DNA of 64,000 bases from JACCTU01 sp963769665 (GCA_963769665.1 CAVYMQ010000003.1:124001-188000); one strand, 5' to 3'. Shown: positions 32,233 through 40,491, counted from the first letter of the stretch. A program made the numbers and translations. The notes: generated by a model not told the origin, from the sequence alone.

Positions 32233-32880
32233 TTACGCGTTTTCCTGCTCGGGAGCCTCGGCCTCCGCGTCCGCCTCCGGCGTCGTCTCGGGCTCGGGGG
32301 CGACGTCGTCGTCAGGGGACGACGGGACGATGCCCGCGGCGCGCTTCTTGGCGGCGATCTTGCGGCGCTTGCGCGAACGCGTCGGCGCCGGCTCCTCACG
32401 GAGCGCGACGACCGTCCCGCCGGCGGCTTCGATCTTCTCGCGCGCAGTCGCGGAGAAGCGGTGGGCCGTTACGTTCAGCTTCTTCGAGATGTCTCCGTGG
32501 CCGAGAATCTTGACGTCGGTGCGAAGGTTGCGGATCAGGCCGAGCGCCTTCAGCGCCTCGGGCGTGACGTCGGCGCCGGCGTCGAAACGAGTCTCGAGGT
32601 CGCGCACGTTGACGCCCTGCGTGAACGTGCGGAACGGGCCGACCGGCATCGCGTCCTTCGACGTCGAGCCGCGCTGCTTCGGCAGCCGCATGTACATCGG
32701 CATCTGGCCGCCCTCGAAGCCGGCACGCATCTTGTGCGAGCCCGCGCGCGACTTCTGGCCCTTCAGCCCGCGGCCGGAGTAGCGCCCCTTGCCCGAGCCG
32801 AGGCCCCGCCCGATGCGCTTGCGGTCCTGCCGCGGCTGCGCGGGTGCGAGGTTGCTGAGTGAGAGCTTGCGATCCGCCAA
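32233..32880 (-). CDS. rplO: Ribosomal protein L15 with long C-terminal tail
   Basis: A 215-residue L15 (RIGRGLGSGKGRYSGRGLKG, MPMYMRLPKQRG). The conserved part ends near residue 150. The tail is first basic (APTRSRKRRKIAAKKRAAG) and then acidic (DDDVAPEPETTPEADAEA), about 60 residues beyond typical length. TTG start 8 nt after GGAGG. Confidence 0.95.
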   Translation of the reverse strand: MADRKLSLSNLAPAQPRQDRKRIGRGLGSGKGRYSGRGLKGQKSRAGSHKMRAGFEGGQMPMYMRLPKQRGSTSKDAMPVGPFRTFTQGVNVRDLETRFDAGADVTPEALKALGLIRNLRTDVKILGHGDISKKLNVTAHRFSATAREKIEAAGGTVVALREEPAPTRSRKRRKIAAKKRAAGIVPSSPDDDVAPEPETTPEADAEAEAPEQENA

Positions 32881-32883
32881 GAC

Positions 32884-33063
32884 CTAGACCTCCTCCACCT
32901 GCACGAGGTGGCGGACCTTGCGGAGCATACCGGCGAGCACCGGGCTCTCCGGCTTCTCGACGCTCTTGCCGATCTTGCCGAGGCCGAGCGCGCGCAGCGT
33001 GCCGCGATGGCGCTGGCTCTGGCCGATCTGGCTACGCGTCTGCGTGATCTTCAGCGTCGTCAC
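32884..33063 (-). CDS. rpmD: Ribosomal protein L30
   Basis: A 59-residue L30 of the 50S subunit: TTLKITQTRSQIGQSQRHRG, ALGLGKIGKSVEKPES and GMLRKVRHLVQVEEV. The GTG start overlaps the rpsE stop (GTGA). It occupies the expected place between rpsE and rplO. Confidence 0.95.
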   Translation of the reverse strand: MTTLKITQTRSQIGQSQRHRGTLRALGLGKIGKSVEKPESPVLAGMLRKVRHLVQVEEV

Positions 33064-33650
33064 GACGAAGACTCCTCCGGGCTCTCGACGGCCGAAGCAA
33101 CTTCGGGCACAACCGCAGCTTCCACCTCAGGCTCTTTCGGAGGCTTGTACGGCAGCACTTCGGCGATCGTCTTCCCGCGTGCGCGCGCGACGTCCTCGGG
33201 ACGCCGCAGCGACTGCAGCGCGTTGACCGTCGCCTTCGCCATGTTGATCGGGTTCGTCGTGCCGAGGCTCTTGGCGAGGATGTCGCGGATCCCGGCGAGC
33301 TCCAGCACGGCGCGGACGCCGCCGCCGGCGATCACGCCGGTTCCCTCGCTCGCGGGGCGAAGCATCACGCGCGCGGCGTCGAACTTGCCGATCACGCCGT
33401 GCGTGATCGTCGTGCCGTGCTTCGGCACCGTGAACATGTTCTTCTTCGCGTCGTCGACCGCCTTCGTGATCGCGAGCGGGACCTCGCGCGCCTTGCCGTA
33501 GCCGACGCCGACCCGGTCGTGCTCGTCGCCGATCACCACGAGCGCGGTGAACGAGAAGCGCCGGCCGCCCTTGACGACCTTCGCGACGCGGTTGATCTCG
33601 ACCACGCGCTCCTTGAGCTCGCGGCTCTCCTGAAATTGCACGTCGCTCAA
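33060..33650 (-). CDS. rpsE: Ribosomal protein S5
   Basis: A 196-residue S5, important for decoding fidelity (VVKGGRRFSFTALVVIGDEH, GTGVIAGGGVRAVLELAGI, LGTTNPINMAKATVNAL). A Pro/Glu/Val/Ser-rich tail of ~25 residues extends the C-terminus. The TTG start overlaps the rplR stop; a GTG three codons later is an alternative. Confidence 0.96.
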   Translation of the reverse strand: MSDVQFQESRELKERVVEINRVAKVVKGGRRFSFTALVVIGDEHDRVGVGYGKAREVPLAITKAVDDAKKNMFTVPKHGTTITHGVIGKFDAARVMLRPASEGTGVIAGGGVRAVLELAGIRDILAKSLGTTNPINMAKATVNALQSLRRPEDVARARGKTIAEVLPYKPPKEPEVEAAVVPEVASAVESPEESSS

Positions 33651-34000
33651 AACTTGAGTCCTCCCTCACGCGCGGCGTTTGCCAGCGCCTTCACACGGCC
33701 GTGGTACAGGTAGCCCGCACGGTCGAAGACCGCGGACTCGACGCCCGCCTTCTTCGCGGACTCTGCGAGCAGCTTGCCGACCTCGACCGCCTGCTCCGAC
33801 TTGTTGCCCTTGAACGACTTCTTGGCGTCCAGCCAGCTCGCGGCGGCGAGCGTCTTGCCGCTCGTGTCGTCGATCAGCTGCGCCGCGATCCCGCGGTTCG
33901 AGCGAAAGACGGCGAGACGCGGGCGCTCTGCAGTGCCCGAAACCTTGCCGCGGACGCGGCGGTGGCGTCGAAGGCGCGCCTGGCGAACTGTCGTGCTCAT
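33647..34000 (-). CDS. rplR: Ribosomal protein L18
   Basis: A 117-residue L18 that binds 5S rRNA (RHRRVRGKVSGTAERPRLAV, the FRSNRGIAAQLIDD strand, and YLYHGRVKALANAAREGGL at the end). Its ATG overlaps the rplF stop by four bases. Confidence 0.96.
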   Translation of the reverse strand: MSTTVRQARLRRHRRVRGKVSGTAERPRLAVFRSNRGIAAQLIDDTSGKTLAAASWLDAKKSFKGNKSEQAVEVGKLLAESAKKAGVESAVFDRAGYLYHGRVKALANAAREGGLKF

Positions 34001-34530
34001 GCGCGCTTCCCGACCTTGCGGCGAACGTACTCGCCCTCGTAGCGGATGCCCTTGCCCTTGTACGGCTCGGGCGGGCGAACCTTGCGGATCTCTGCAGCGA
34101 GCTGGCCGACGGCCTGCTTGTCGATCCCCTTCACGACGATCTGCGTCGGCACGGGAACCTCGAACGAGACTCCCTGGCGCGGCTCGATCGTGACGGGGTG
34201 CGAGTAGCCCACGCTCAGCTCGAGCGACTCGCCCCTGAGCGCGGCGCGGTAGCCGACTCCCTGCAGCTCGAGCCGCTTCTCGAAGCCCTTCGTGACGCCC
34301 TCGACCATGTTCGCGACGAGCGTGCGCGTCAGCCCGTGCAGCGCGCGATCGTCGCCGCGCTCGGTCGGGCGCTCGACGACGATCTCGCCGTCGCGCTGCT
34401 CGACCTTCATGCGGCTCGGCACGACCTGTGAGAGCTCTCCGAGCGGCCCGTTCACCTGAACGCGCCCGGGGGAGATCGCCACGTTGACCGAGGTGGGTAG
34501 TTCGATTGGGCGTTTTCCGATTCGACTCAT
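33997..34530 (-). CDS. rplF: Ribosomal protein L6
   Basis: A 177-residue L6 of the 50S factor-binding region (MSRIGKRPIELPTSVNVAI, VTKGFEKRLELQGVGYRA, PPEPYKGKGIRYEGEYVRRK). The ATG at 34530 gives the normal N-terminus; the 13 upstream in-frame codons are not family-like. Confidence 0.96.
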   Translation of the reverse strand: MSRIGKRPIELPTSVNVAISPGRVQVNGPLGELSQVVPSRMKVEQRDGEIVVERPTERGDDRALHGLTRTLVANMVEGVTKGFEKRLELQGVGYRAALRGESLELSVGYSHPVTIEPRQGVSFEVPVPTQIVVKGIDKQAVGQLAAEIRKVRPPEPYKGKGIRYEGEYVRRKVGKRA

Positions 34531-34534
34531 GGCG

Positions 34535-34930
34535 TTACCAAACGAAGCAGATGACCTCGCCGCCGACACCTTCGCGCTCGGCGGTGCGGCTCGTGATGAG
34601 CCCCTGAGGGGTGGACATGATCGCTGTACCCATGCCGCCGAGCACGCGCGGCAGGCGATCCTTGCGAGCGTACACGCGGCGGCCGGGCTTGGAGACGCGC
34701 TTCAGATCGGTGAGGATCCGCTCGCGGCTGCGGCCGTACTTGAGGTCGACGACGAGGGCGTCGAACGGGTCGCCGCTCTCGACGCGGTAGTCCTTGATGT
34801 AGCCCTCCTCCTTGAGCAGCCGCGCGATCTCGACCTTCACCTTGGAGGTCGGCATGCGCGCGCTCTCGTGGAGCGCCTTGTTCGCGTTGCGGATGCGGGT
34901 GAGCATGTCCGCGATCGGATCGGTTACCAC
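34535..34930 (-). CDS. rpsH: Ribosomal protein S8
   Basis: A 131-residue S8, a central-domain 16S rRNA binder. TDPIADMLTRIRNANKALHE at the N-terminus and STPQGLITSRTAEREGVGGE at the C-terminus are diagnostic. GTG start, 10 bp after the rpsN stop. Confidence 0.96.
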   Translation of the reverse strand: MVTDPIADMLTRIRNANKALHESARMPTSKVKVEIARLLKEEGYIKDYRVESGDPFDALVVDLKYGRSRERILTDLKRVSKPGRRVYARKDRLPRVLGGMGTAIMSTPQGLITSRTAEREGVGGEVICFVW

Positions 34931-34940
34931 GTCGTCCTCC

Positions 34941-35126
34941 CTACCAGCTGCTCTTCGTCATCCCGGGGATCGCGCCGTTGTGCGCGAGCTCCCGCAAACA
35001 GATCCGGCACAGGCCGAACTTGCGAAAGACCGCACGCGGACGCCCGCAGCGGTTGCAGCGCGAGTACGCACGCGTCTTGAACTTCTGCGGCCGGGCCTGC
35101 TTGATCACCAGCGACTTCTTTGCCAT
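34941..35126 (-). CDS. rpsN: Ribosomal protein S14, zinc type (S14Z)
   Basis: A 61-residue type Z S14 with the CNRCGRPRAVFRKFGLCRIC zinc module. It takes the usual place between rplE and rpsH and starts one base after the rplE stop. Confidence 0.97.
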   Translation of the reverse strand: MAKKSLVIKQARPQKFKTRAYSRCNRCGRPRAVFRKFGLCRICLRELAHNGAIPGMTKSSW

Positions 35127-35735
35127 TTACTCCTGCTCCCTCTGCTCGCCGGCGAACGGCAGGCCGAGCGCGCGCAGCAACGCGAGCGCCTGGTCGTCCG
35201 TCTCGGCAGTGGTCGTGATCGCGACGTCGAGCCCTCGGACCTGCGAGACGTCGTCGTAGTTGATCTCGGGAAAGATGAGCTGTTCGCGAACGCCGAGCGA
35301 ATAGTTTCCGCGGCCGTCGAACGAGCGCGGGCTCAAGCCGCGGAAGTCGCGGATGCGCGGCAGCGCGATCGACACGAGCCGGTCGAGGAACTCCCACATG
35401 CGGTCGCCGCGGAGTGTGACCTTCGCGCCGATCGGCATTCCCTCGCGGATCTTGAACTGCGCGATCGACTTGCGTGCCTTGCGCACCTGCGCGCGCTGCC
35501 CGGCGATGATCGTCAGCTCCTCGATCGCGGCGTCGAGCTGCTTCGCATCGGTCTTCGCCTCGCCGACACCCATGTTGAGCGTGATCTTCGAGATGCGCGG
35601 GACCTGCATGAGGGACAGACCGAGCTCGTCCTTCAGCTTGCCGCGGAGCTCGCCGACGTACAGCTGCTTCAGGCGCGGCTTGTAGTCGCGGGCCTCTGCG
35701 GCCGTGTCGCGCGTGGGTGCTTCGCGGGTCGCCAT
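35127..35735 (-). CDS. rplE: Ribosomal protein L5
   Basis: A 202-residue L5, which binds 5S rRNA and contacts P-site tRNA (MQVPRISKITLNMGVGEAKT, GLSPRSFDGRGNYSLGVREQ, FPEINYDD). The first ~20 residues (REAPTRDTAAEARDYKPRL) are an extra polar leader. The ATG shares a base with the rplX stop. Confidence 0.96.
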   Translation of the reverse strand: MATREAPTRDTAAEARDYKPRLKQLYVGELRGKLKDELGLSLMQVPRISKITLNMGVGEAKTDAKQLDAAIEELTIIAGQRAQVRKARKSIAQFKIREGMPIGAKVTLRGDRMWEFLDRLVSIALPRIRDFRGLSPRSFDGRGNYSLGVREQLIFPEINYDDVSQVRGLDVAITTTAETDDQALALLRALGLPFAGEQREQE

Positions 35736-36106
35736 CAGCGATCGATCTCCTGGCCGCAGTCGGCGCGCTTGCAGACGCGCACGTGGATGATGCCGCCCTT
35801 TGCTTCCTTCGCGGTCATGCCGACGCGGGTCGGACGGTTGCACACCGGGCAGACGACCATCACGTTCGAGACCGCCACGGCGGACGCCTTCTCGATGATC
35901 CCACCCGGGATCACCTGGGGCGCGCCCATCCGGCTCGGGTCCTTCATCGGCTTCGGGCGCGAGTGGCGCTTGACCACGTTCAGGTTCTCGACGATCACGC
36001 GCCGGTCGTCCTTGCGCACCTCGAGCACGCGCCCCTGCTTACCGCGGTCCTTGCCGGTCAGCATCTGCACCAGGTCGCCCTTCTTCACCTTCAGCTTCAC
36101 GGACAC
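35735..36106 (-). CDS. rplX: Ribosomal protein L24 with C-terminal Cys pairs
   Basis: A 123-residue L24, an early 50S assembly initiator with a KOW motif (KKGDLVQMLTGKDRGKQG). The C-terminal half carries two Cys pairs (VVCPVCNRPTRVG and RVCKRADCG), giving a probable zinc ribbon; many bacterial L24 proteins keep only part of this. GTG start, 2 bp after the rplN stop. Confidence 0.96.
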   Translation of the reverse strand: MSVKLKVKKGDLVQMLTGKDRGKQGRVLEVRKDDRRVIVENLNVVKRHSRPKPMKDPSRMGAPQVIPGGIIEKASAVAVSNVMVVCPVCNRPTRVGMTAKEAKGGIIHVRVCKRADCGQEIDR

Positions 36107-36108
36107 GG

Positions 36109-36477
36109 CTAGAGCACCTCCGGCGCAAGCGAGACGATCTTCATGAAGTTCTTCTCGCGCAGCTCGCGCGCGACCGGCCCGAAGATGCGGGTGCCGCGCG
36201 GGTTTCGCTGCGCGTCGATGATCACGGCCGCGTTCTCATCGAAGCCGATCAGGGTGCCGTCGTCGCGCGCGAACGGCTTCTTCGTCCGCACGACGACCGC
36301 CTGCACGACCTCGCCCTTCTTGATCGCGCCCTGCGGCGTCGCGGACTTGACCGTCGCGGTGATGATGTCGCCCACGCGCGCGTAGCGGCGATGCGAGCCG
36401 CCCTTCACGCGAATGCAGAGCAGCTCGCGCGCGCCGGTGTTGTCCGCGACGCGGAGACGAGATTCCTGCTGAATCAC
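36109..36477 (-). CDS. rplN: Ribosomal protein L14
   Basis: A 122-residue L14 (MIQQESRLRVADNTGARELL, RVKGGSHRRYARVGDIITAT, PRGTRIFGPVARELRE), the 50S protein that contacts S6/h44 and the silencing factor RsfS. The GTG start overlaps the rpsQ stop in GTGA. Confidence 0.97.
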   Translation of the reverse strand: MIQQESRLRVADNTGARELLCIRVKGGSHRRYARVGDIITATVKSATPQGAIKKGEVVQAVVVRTKKPFARDDGTLIGFDENAAVIIDAQRNPRGTRIFGPVARELREKNFMKIVSLAPEVL

Positions 36478-37076
36478 TTCGCGACCTCCACCACTTCCGC
36501 CAGCCGCCAGTTCTTGGTCTTCGACAGCGGGCGAGTCTCGACGATGCGCACGACGTCGCCGACGTTCGCCTTGTTCTGCTCGTCGTGAGCGTGGAACTTC
36601 TTCGAGCGGCGGATCACCTTCTTGTAGCGCGGGTGGATCTTGATCATGTCGACCTTCACCACGATCGTCTTGTCCATCGCGCTCGACACGACGACGCCGC
36701 GCCGCTCCTGGCGGCGGCCGCGCTCGCCGTCGGGCTTCGGCAGCCGGACGATCGGCCGACGCTGTGCCGGGCGCTCGCGCTGGGGCTTCGGGCGCTGCCT
36801 GCGAAGCGGCCGCGGGACGTGCTTGCGCGGGCGCTGCTTCTTCACGGGCGCGGCCGGAGCCTCGGCTTCCGCCGCGGCAGGCTTGGCCTCCTCGGGCGAC
36901 TCCGTCGACTCGGCCTCGGTCTCGGCAGGCTCGTCCGTTGCGGGCTCGGGCGCTTCTGCGACCGGCTCGTCGGCGACCTGCTCCTCGACCGTCTCGGGCT
37001 CGGGAGTCTCGGGCTCGGGAGTCTCGGGCTCGGGAGTCTCGGGCGTCTCGGTTGTCTCGTTCTCGGTCTCGCTCAC
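36474..37076 (-). CDS. rpsQ: Ribosomal protein S17 with ~115-residue N-terminal extension
   Basis: A 200-residue protein whose last ~80 residues are normal S17 (RGVVVSSAMDKTIVVKVDMI, YKKVIRRSKKFHAHDEQNKA, VRIVETRPLSKTKNWRLAEV). The first ~115 residues have no S17 counterpart: an acidic Pro/Glu/Thr part with TPEPE repeats, then a basic Arg/Pro part (KKQRPRKHVPRPLRRQRP). Both halves look disordered. The frame shows the same codon bias throughout and overlaps rpmC by 4 bp, so the extension is not an annotation artefact. Confidence 0.95.
   Translation of the reverse strand: MSETENETTETPETPEPETPEPETPEPETVEEQVADEPVAEAPEPATDEPAETEAESTESPEEAKPAAAEAEAPAAPVKKQRPRKHVPRPLRRQRPKPQRERPAQRRPIVRLPKPDGERGRRQERRGVVVSSAMDKTIVVKVDMIKIHPRYKKVIRRSKKFHAHDEQNKANVGDVVRIVETRPLSKTKNWRLAEVVEVAK
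36991..37035 (-). repeat. 15-bp coding tandem repeat, 3 copies
   Basis: The unit GTCTCGGGCTCGGGA (plus strand) occurs three times without change and encodes TPEPE in the S17 extension. Copy number may vary between strains. Confidence 0.95.
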
Positions 37077-37279
37077 GTTCCTGTCCTCTCCATCGTCGAG
37101 CGCTCGATCCGCACGGTCAGGATCCGCGCGATCTCGCGCTTCGCCAGCCGAATCCGCGACGGGTTCTCGAGCGCGCCGGTCGCCGACTGGAACCGGAGGT
37201 TGAACAGCTCCTGGCGCCGGTCGTGCAGCTTCTGCTCGAGCTCGTCGTCGCTCAGCTCACGCAGCTCCCTAGGCTTCAA
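37073..37279 (-). CDS. rpmC: Ribosomal protein L29
   Basis: A 68-residue L29 at the polypeptide exit tunnel (ELRELSDDELEQKLHDRRQE, LFNLRFQSATGALENPSRIR). The TTG start overlaps the rplP end by 11 bp; no later start would keep the conserved N-terminus. Confidence 0.95.
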   Translation of the reverse strand: MKPRELRELSDDELEQKLHDRRQELFNLRFQSATGALENPSRIRLAKREIARILTVRIERSTMERTGT

Positions 37280-37694
37280 AGAGATCAGCCTCCCGCTTCA
37301 CGATCTTCGTCTTCACGGACAACTTGCTCCCCGCGAGCTGCAGCGCTTCCTTGGCGAGCGCCTCGGGCACACCGGCGAGCTCGAACATCACGCGGCCCGG
37401 CTTGACGACGGCTACCCAGTGCTCGGGTGAGCCCTTGCCGGACCCCATCCGCGTCTCTGCGGGCTTCTGCGTCACCGGCTTGTCGGGGAAGAGGTTGATC
37501 CAGACCTTGCCGCCGCGCTTGATCTTGCGCGTCATCGCGATTCGGGCGGCCTCGATCTGCCGGTTCGTCAACCAGCCGTTCTCGAGCGCCTTCAGCCCGT
37601 AGTCGCCGAACTGCACGGTCGTCTGACCCTTCGCGGTGCCGCGCCGGCGGCCGCGCTGCACCTTGCGATGCTTGGTCTTCTTCGGGAGCAGCAT
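37269..37694 (-). CDS. rplP: Ribosomal protein L16
   Basis: A 141-residue L16 near the A-site tRNA elbow (MLLPKKTKHRKVQRGRRRGT, VWINLFPDKPVTQKPAETRM, GSGKGSPEHWVAVVKPGR). Fully typical. Confidence 0.97.
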   Translation of the reverse strand: MLLPKKTKHRKVQRGRRRGTAKGQTTVQFGDYGLKALENGWLTNRQIEAARIAMTRKIKRGGKVWINLFPDKPVTQKPAETRMGSGKGSPEHWVAVVKPGRVMFELAGVPEALAKEALQLAGSKLSVKTKIVKREADLFEA

Positions 37695-37697
37695 CGG

Positions 37698-38837
37698 TTA
37701 CTCCGCGTCCTTCTTCTTGCGCGGTGCGCGCGGCTTCTTCGGCTTCTCGTCGGCCGGAGCTTTCTCGGCCTTGGGCTTTGCCGGGGCCTCGGTCTCGGTC
37801 GTCGTCGTGTCCGGAGCCTCGGCGACCGCTTCCGGAGTCACCGGGGGAACCACCCGGTTCCCCCGGGCCCCCTCCCCTGGTCCGCTATCGCGGACAGGCG
37901 CCTCCGCCTGCGGCTCCAGCGCCTGCTCCTCGGTCTTCGGAACGTCCACGTTGTCCGGCTTGGGCGTGCGGGAGCGCGGACGCGAGCCGCTGCCGCCGCG
38001 GCTCCGCGCCGCACCGGTCTTCGCTCCGCCCGGGCCACCGCCCGGCCGACGGCGCTGACGCACCGGGCCGAGCCCCTCGCGGTCGCGCTGACGGTCACGG
38101 CCGCCCTCGCGCGAAGCGCCGAGGCCCTCGGTGACGCCGCCGCGGCGACGGCGCGTGTCCTGCTCGCCGAGCCGTTGCTCCTTGCCGCCGATGTTCCCCT
38201 CGAAGCCCTCGGGCATGATCTCGCCCTTGTTGATCCAGACCTTGACGCCGATCCGGCCGAACGTCGTCTTCGCCTCGACGAAGCCGTAGTCGATGTCCGC
38301 GCGGATCGTGTGCAGCGGGACGCGGCCCTCCGAGTAGCTCTCGGAGCGCGACATCTCGCCGCCGCCGAGCCGGCCGCCGCACTGGATGCGGATGCCCTCG
38401 GCCCCGGAGCGCACCGCCGATGCGAGCGCGCGCTTCATCGCGCGACGGAAGCTCACGCGGTTCTGCAGCTGCTCGGCGATCGACTGCGCGACGAGCTTCG
38501 CGTCGAGCTCCGGGCGCTTGATCTCGTTGATGTTGATGTGGACGTTCTTCTGGGTGATCGCGTGCAGCTCCTTACGGAGCGCGTCGACCTCCACGCCGGA
38601 CTTGCCGATCACGATCCCGGGGCGCGCCGTGTAGATGTCCACCGTGATCCGCTGCTTGTCCTTGCGGATCAAGATGTCGGAGATGCCGGCATGGCCGAGC
38701 TTCCCCTGGATGTGATCGCGGATCCTGATGTCCTCGATCAGGTACTGCGGGTACTCCTTCTTGCCCGTGTACCAGTTCGACTTCCAATCGTGGATCACGC
38801 CGACGCGCATGGCGCCCGGATGGACTTTTTGTCCCAC
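37698..38837 (-). CDS. rpsC: Ribosomal protein S3 with long C-terminal tail
   Basis: A 379-residue S3 (E. coli: 233). Residues 1 to ~215 are canonical, with the KH domain (DIYTARPGIVIGKSGVEVDA) and the RVPLHTIRADIDYGFVEAKT region near the mRNA entry. From about residue 220 the chain is low-complexity: Arg/Gly-rich, then a segment encoded by a palindromic repeat (VRDSGPGEGARGNRVVPP), then an Ala/Glu/Lys/Pro tail. S3 tails are common in actinobacteria, but this one is long and contains the repeat in frame. GTG start overlapping the rplV stop by one base. Confidence 0.95.
   Translation of the reverse strand: MGQKVHPGAMRVGVIHDWKSNWYTGKKEYPQYLIEDIRIRDHIQGKLGHAGISDILIRKDKQRITVDIYTARPGIVIGKSGVEVDALRKELHAITQKNVHININEIKRPELDAKLVAQSIAEQLQNRVSFRRAMKRALASAVRSGAEGIRIQCGGRLGGGEMSRSESYSEGRVPLHTIRADIDYGFVEAKTTFGRIGVKVWINKGEIMPEGFEGNIGGKEQRLGEQDTRRRRGGVTEGLGASREGGRDRQRDREGLGPVRQRRRPGGGPGGAKTGAARSRGGSGSRPRSRTPKPDNVDVPKTEEQALEPQAEAPVRDSGPGEGARGNRVVPPVTPEAVAEAPDTTTTETEAPAKPKAEKAPADEKPKKPRAPRKKKDAE
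37846..37897 (-). repeat. Palindromic element, copy 1, inside rpsC
   Basis: A 52-bp core matches 42062-42113 (opposite orientation) at 48 of 52 positions. It contains GGGGGAACC-AC-CCGGTTCCCCC type and GTCCGC-TATC-GCGGAC hairpins joined by a C-rich linker. It lies in frame within the S3 tail. Confidence 0.9.
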
Positions 38838-39376
38838 TAGCTCCCCTTCTTCTGAGTGCGCCTGGTCGGCTGCGGTCGGTTCGTCGCGGAAGGCCGCGGC
38901 GTCGTGCCCGTGCCCTGGTCGGGGCGCTGCCGTCCGCGGCGCTCCGAGCGCGGCTTCGGCGAATCGGTCTTCGGTGCGTCGCTCTTCTTCTTCGGCTTCG
39001 TGACGGTCGCGCCGTTCGTCGCCGCGAGCTCGATCGTGATGTGACAGGTGCGCTTGCGGATGCGCGCGACGCGGCCCCGCGCGCGTGCCCGCCAGCGCTT
39101 GAGCGTCGGGCCTTCGTCCGCGTACGCGGTGTAGACGACGAGCTCGTCACCGACGAGGCCGTGGTTCGCCTCGGCGTTCGCGACGGCGGACCGGAGCACC
39201 TGCTCGATGTCGTGCGCGACCGCGCGCTCGCTGAACGCGAGCACGGTGCGTGCTTCCGGCACGGTCCGGCCGCGGATGTGCTCGAGCACGAGCCGCGCCT
39301 TCCGGGCGGACACGCGCACCCAACGCGCCTGCGCGCGGACGAGCTGCATCTCTGTCTCTGTCGCCGTCGTCGCCAC
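38837..39376 (-). CDS. rplV: Ribosomal protein L22 with C-terminal tail
   Basis: A 179-residue L22 lining the exit tunnel (WVRVSARKARLVLEHIRGRT, LRSAVANAEANHGL, GPTLKRWRARARGRVARIRK). The usual protein is ~110 residues; here ~60 more follow as a Lys/Arg/Pro/Ser/Thr-rich tail (KPKKKSDAPKTDSPKPRSER). GTG start, adjacent to the rpsS stop. Confidence 0.96.
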   Translation of the reverse strand: MATTATETEMQLVRAQARWVRVSARKARLVLEHIRGRTVPEARTVLAFSERAVAHDIEQVLRSAVANAEANHGLVGDELVVYTAYADEGPTLKRWRARARGRVARIRKRTCHITIELAATNGATVTKPKKKSDAPKTDSPKPRSERRGRQRPDQGTGTTPRPSATNRPQPTRRTQKKGS

Positions 39377-39658
39377 TTACTTCTTCACCGTCGCCTTGCG
39401 GTCGCCCGAATGCCCGCGGAACGTCCGCGTCGGAGCGAACTCGCCCAGCTTGTGTCCGACCATCTGGTCGGAGATGAACACGGGAACGTGCTTGCGCCCG
39501 TCGTGGACCGCGATCGTGTGCCCGATCATCTCGGGGAACACCGTCGACGTCCGCGACCAGGTGCGGATCATCTGCTTGGACCCGGACGTGTTCATCGCCT
39601 CGATGCGCTGCAACAGGCGCTCCTCCACGTACGGCCCCTTCTTCGAGCTCCGGCTCAC
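39377..39658 (-). CDS. rpsS: Ribosomal protein S19
   Basis: A 93-residue S19 of the 30S head (SRSSKKGPYVEERLLQRIEA, WSRTSTVFPEMIGHTIAVHD, GHKLGEFAPTRTFRGH). The GTG start overlaps the rplB stop in GTGA. Confidence 0.97.
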   Translation of the reverse strand: MSRSSKKGPYVEERLLQRIEAMNTSGSKQMIRTWSRTSTVFPEMIGHTIAVHDGRKHVPVFISDQMVGHKLGEFAPTRTFRGHSGDRKATVKK

Positions 39659-40491
39659 TTACGACCTCTCTTACGACTGCGGACGATCAACTTGTCGGAT
39701 TCCTTGTGCTTGCGGCGCGTGGGCTTGCCCAGCGTCGGCACGCCCCACGGCGTCACCGGGTGACGGCCACCCTTCGACTTGCCCTCGCCGCCACCGTGCG
39801 GATGGTCGACCGGGTTCATCGCGGAGCCGCGCACCGTCGGCCGCTTGCCCTTCCACCTGCTGCGGCCCGCCTTGCCCCCCGTCTCGTTCTCGTGGTCGAG
39901 GTTTCCGACCTGCCCGACGGTGGCTCGACAGGTTAGCGGCACCCTCCGCATCTCGCCCGAGGGCAGCCGGAGCACCGCGAAGCCCATGTCCTTCGCGACG
40001 AGCTGCACACCGGAGCCGGCGGAGCGCGCCATCTTGCCGCCCTGCCCGGGCTTCAGCTCGACGTTGTGCACGAGCGTGCCGGTCGGGATGTTCTCGAGCG
40101 GAAGCGCGTTGCCGGGCTTGATGTCGGCGGCCGGGCCCGACTCGACGACCGCGCCGGGGCGCAGGCGGGCAGGCGCGAGGATGTACGCCTTCGCGCCGTC
40201 CGCGTAGTGCAGGAGCGCGATCCGGGCCGACCGGTTCGGGTCGTACTCGATCGCGGCGACCTTCGCGGGAACGCCGTCCTTCGTGCGCTTGAAGTCGACC
40301 ACGCGGTAGCGGCGCTTGTGGCCGCCGCCCTGGTGGCGCGTCGTGATCCGGCCCATGTTGTTGCGGCCGCCCTTGCGCTTGACCGGCTCGAGCAGCGACT
40401 TCTCGGGCGCCTTCTTCGTGACGTCCTCGAACGTCGAGACCGTCATGAAGCGGCGGCCGGGAGACGTTGGCTTGAATTTGCGAACGGGCAT
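39655..40491 (-). CDS. rplB: Ribosomal protein L2
   Basis: A 278-residue L2 required for subunit joining and the peptidyl-transferase centre (MPVRKFKPTSPGRRFMTVST, GRNNMGRITTRHQGGGHKRR, and the conserved-His stretch SAMNPVDHPHGGGEGKSKGG). The ATG shares a base with the rplW stop. Confidence 0.97.
   Translation of the reverse strand: MPVRKFKPTSPGRRFMTVSTFEDVTKKAPEKSLLEPVKRKGGRNNMGRITTRHQGGGHKRRYRVVDFKRTKDGVPAKVAAIEYDPNRSARIALLHYADGAKAYILAPARLRPGAVVESGPAADIKPGNALPLENIPTGTLVHNVELKPGQGGKMARSAGSGVQLVAKDMGFAVLRLPSGEMRRVPLTCRATVGQVGNLDHENETGGKAGRSRWKGKRPTVRGSAMNPVDHPHGGGEGKSKGGRHPVTPWGVPTLGKPTRRKHKESDKLIVRSRKRGRK

Noticed and set aside
31243..32862. Long plus-strand frame of 539 codons
   Set aside because: It is antisense to secY and rplO and has the biased Arg/Asp/Leu composition of a GC-rich shadow frame; similar antisense frames across the ribosomal array and rpoBC were dismissed for the same reason.
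36991..37035. Tandem repeats as a CRISPR array
   Set aside because: The units are 15 bp, directly adjacent, without spacers, and code for TPEPE in rpsQ.
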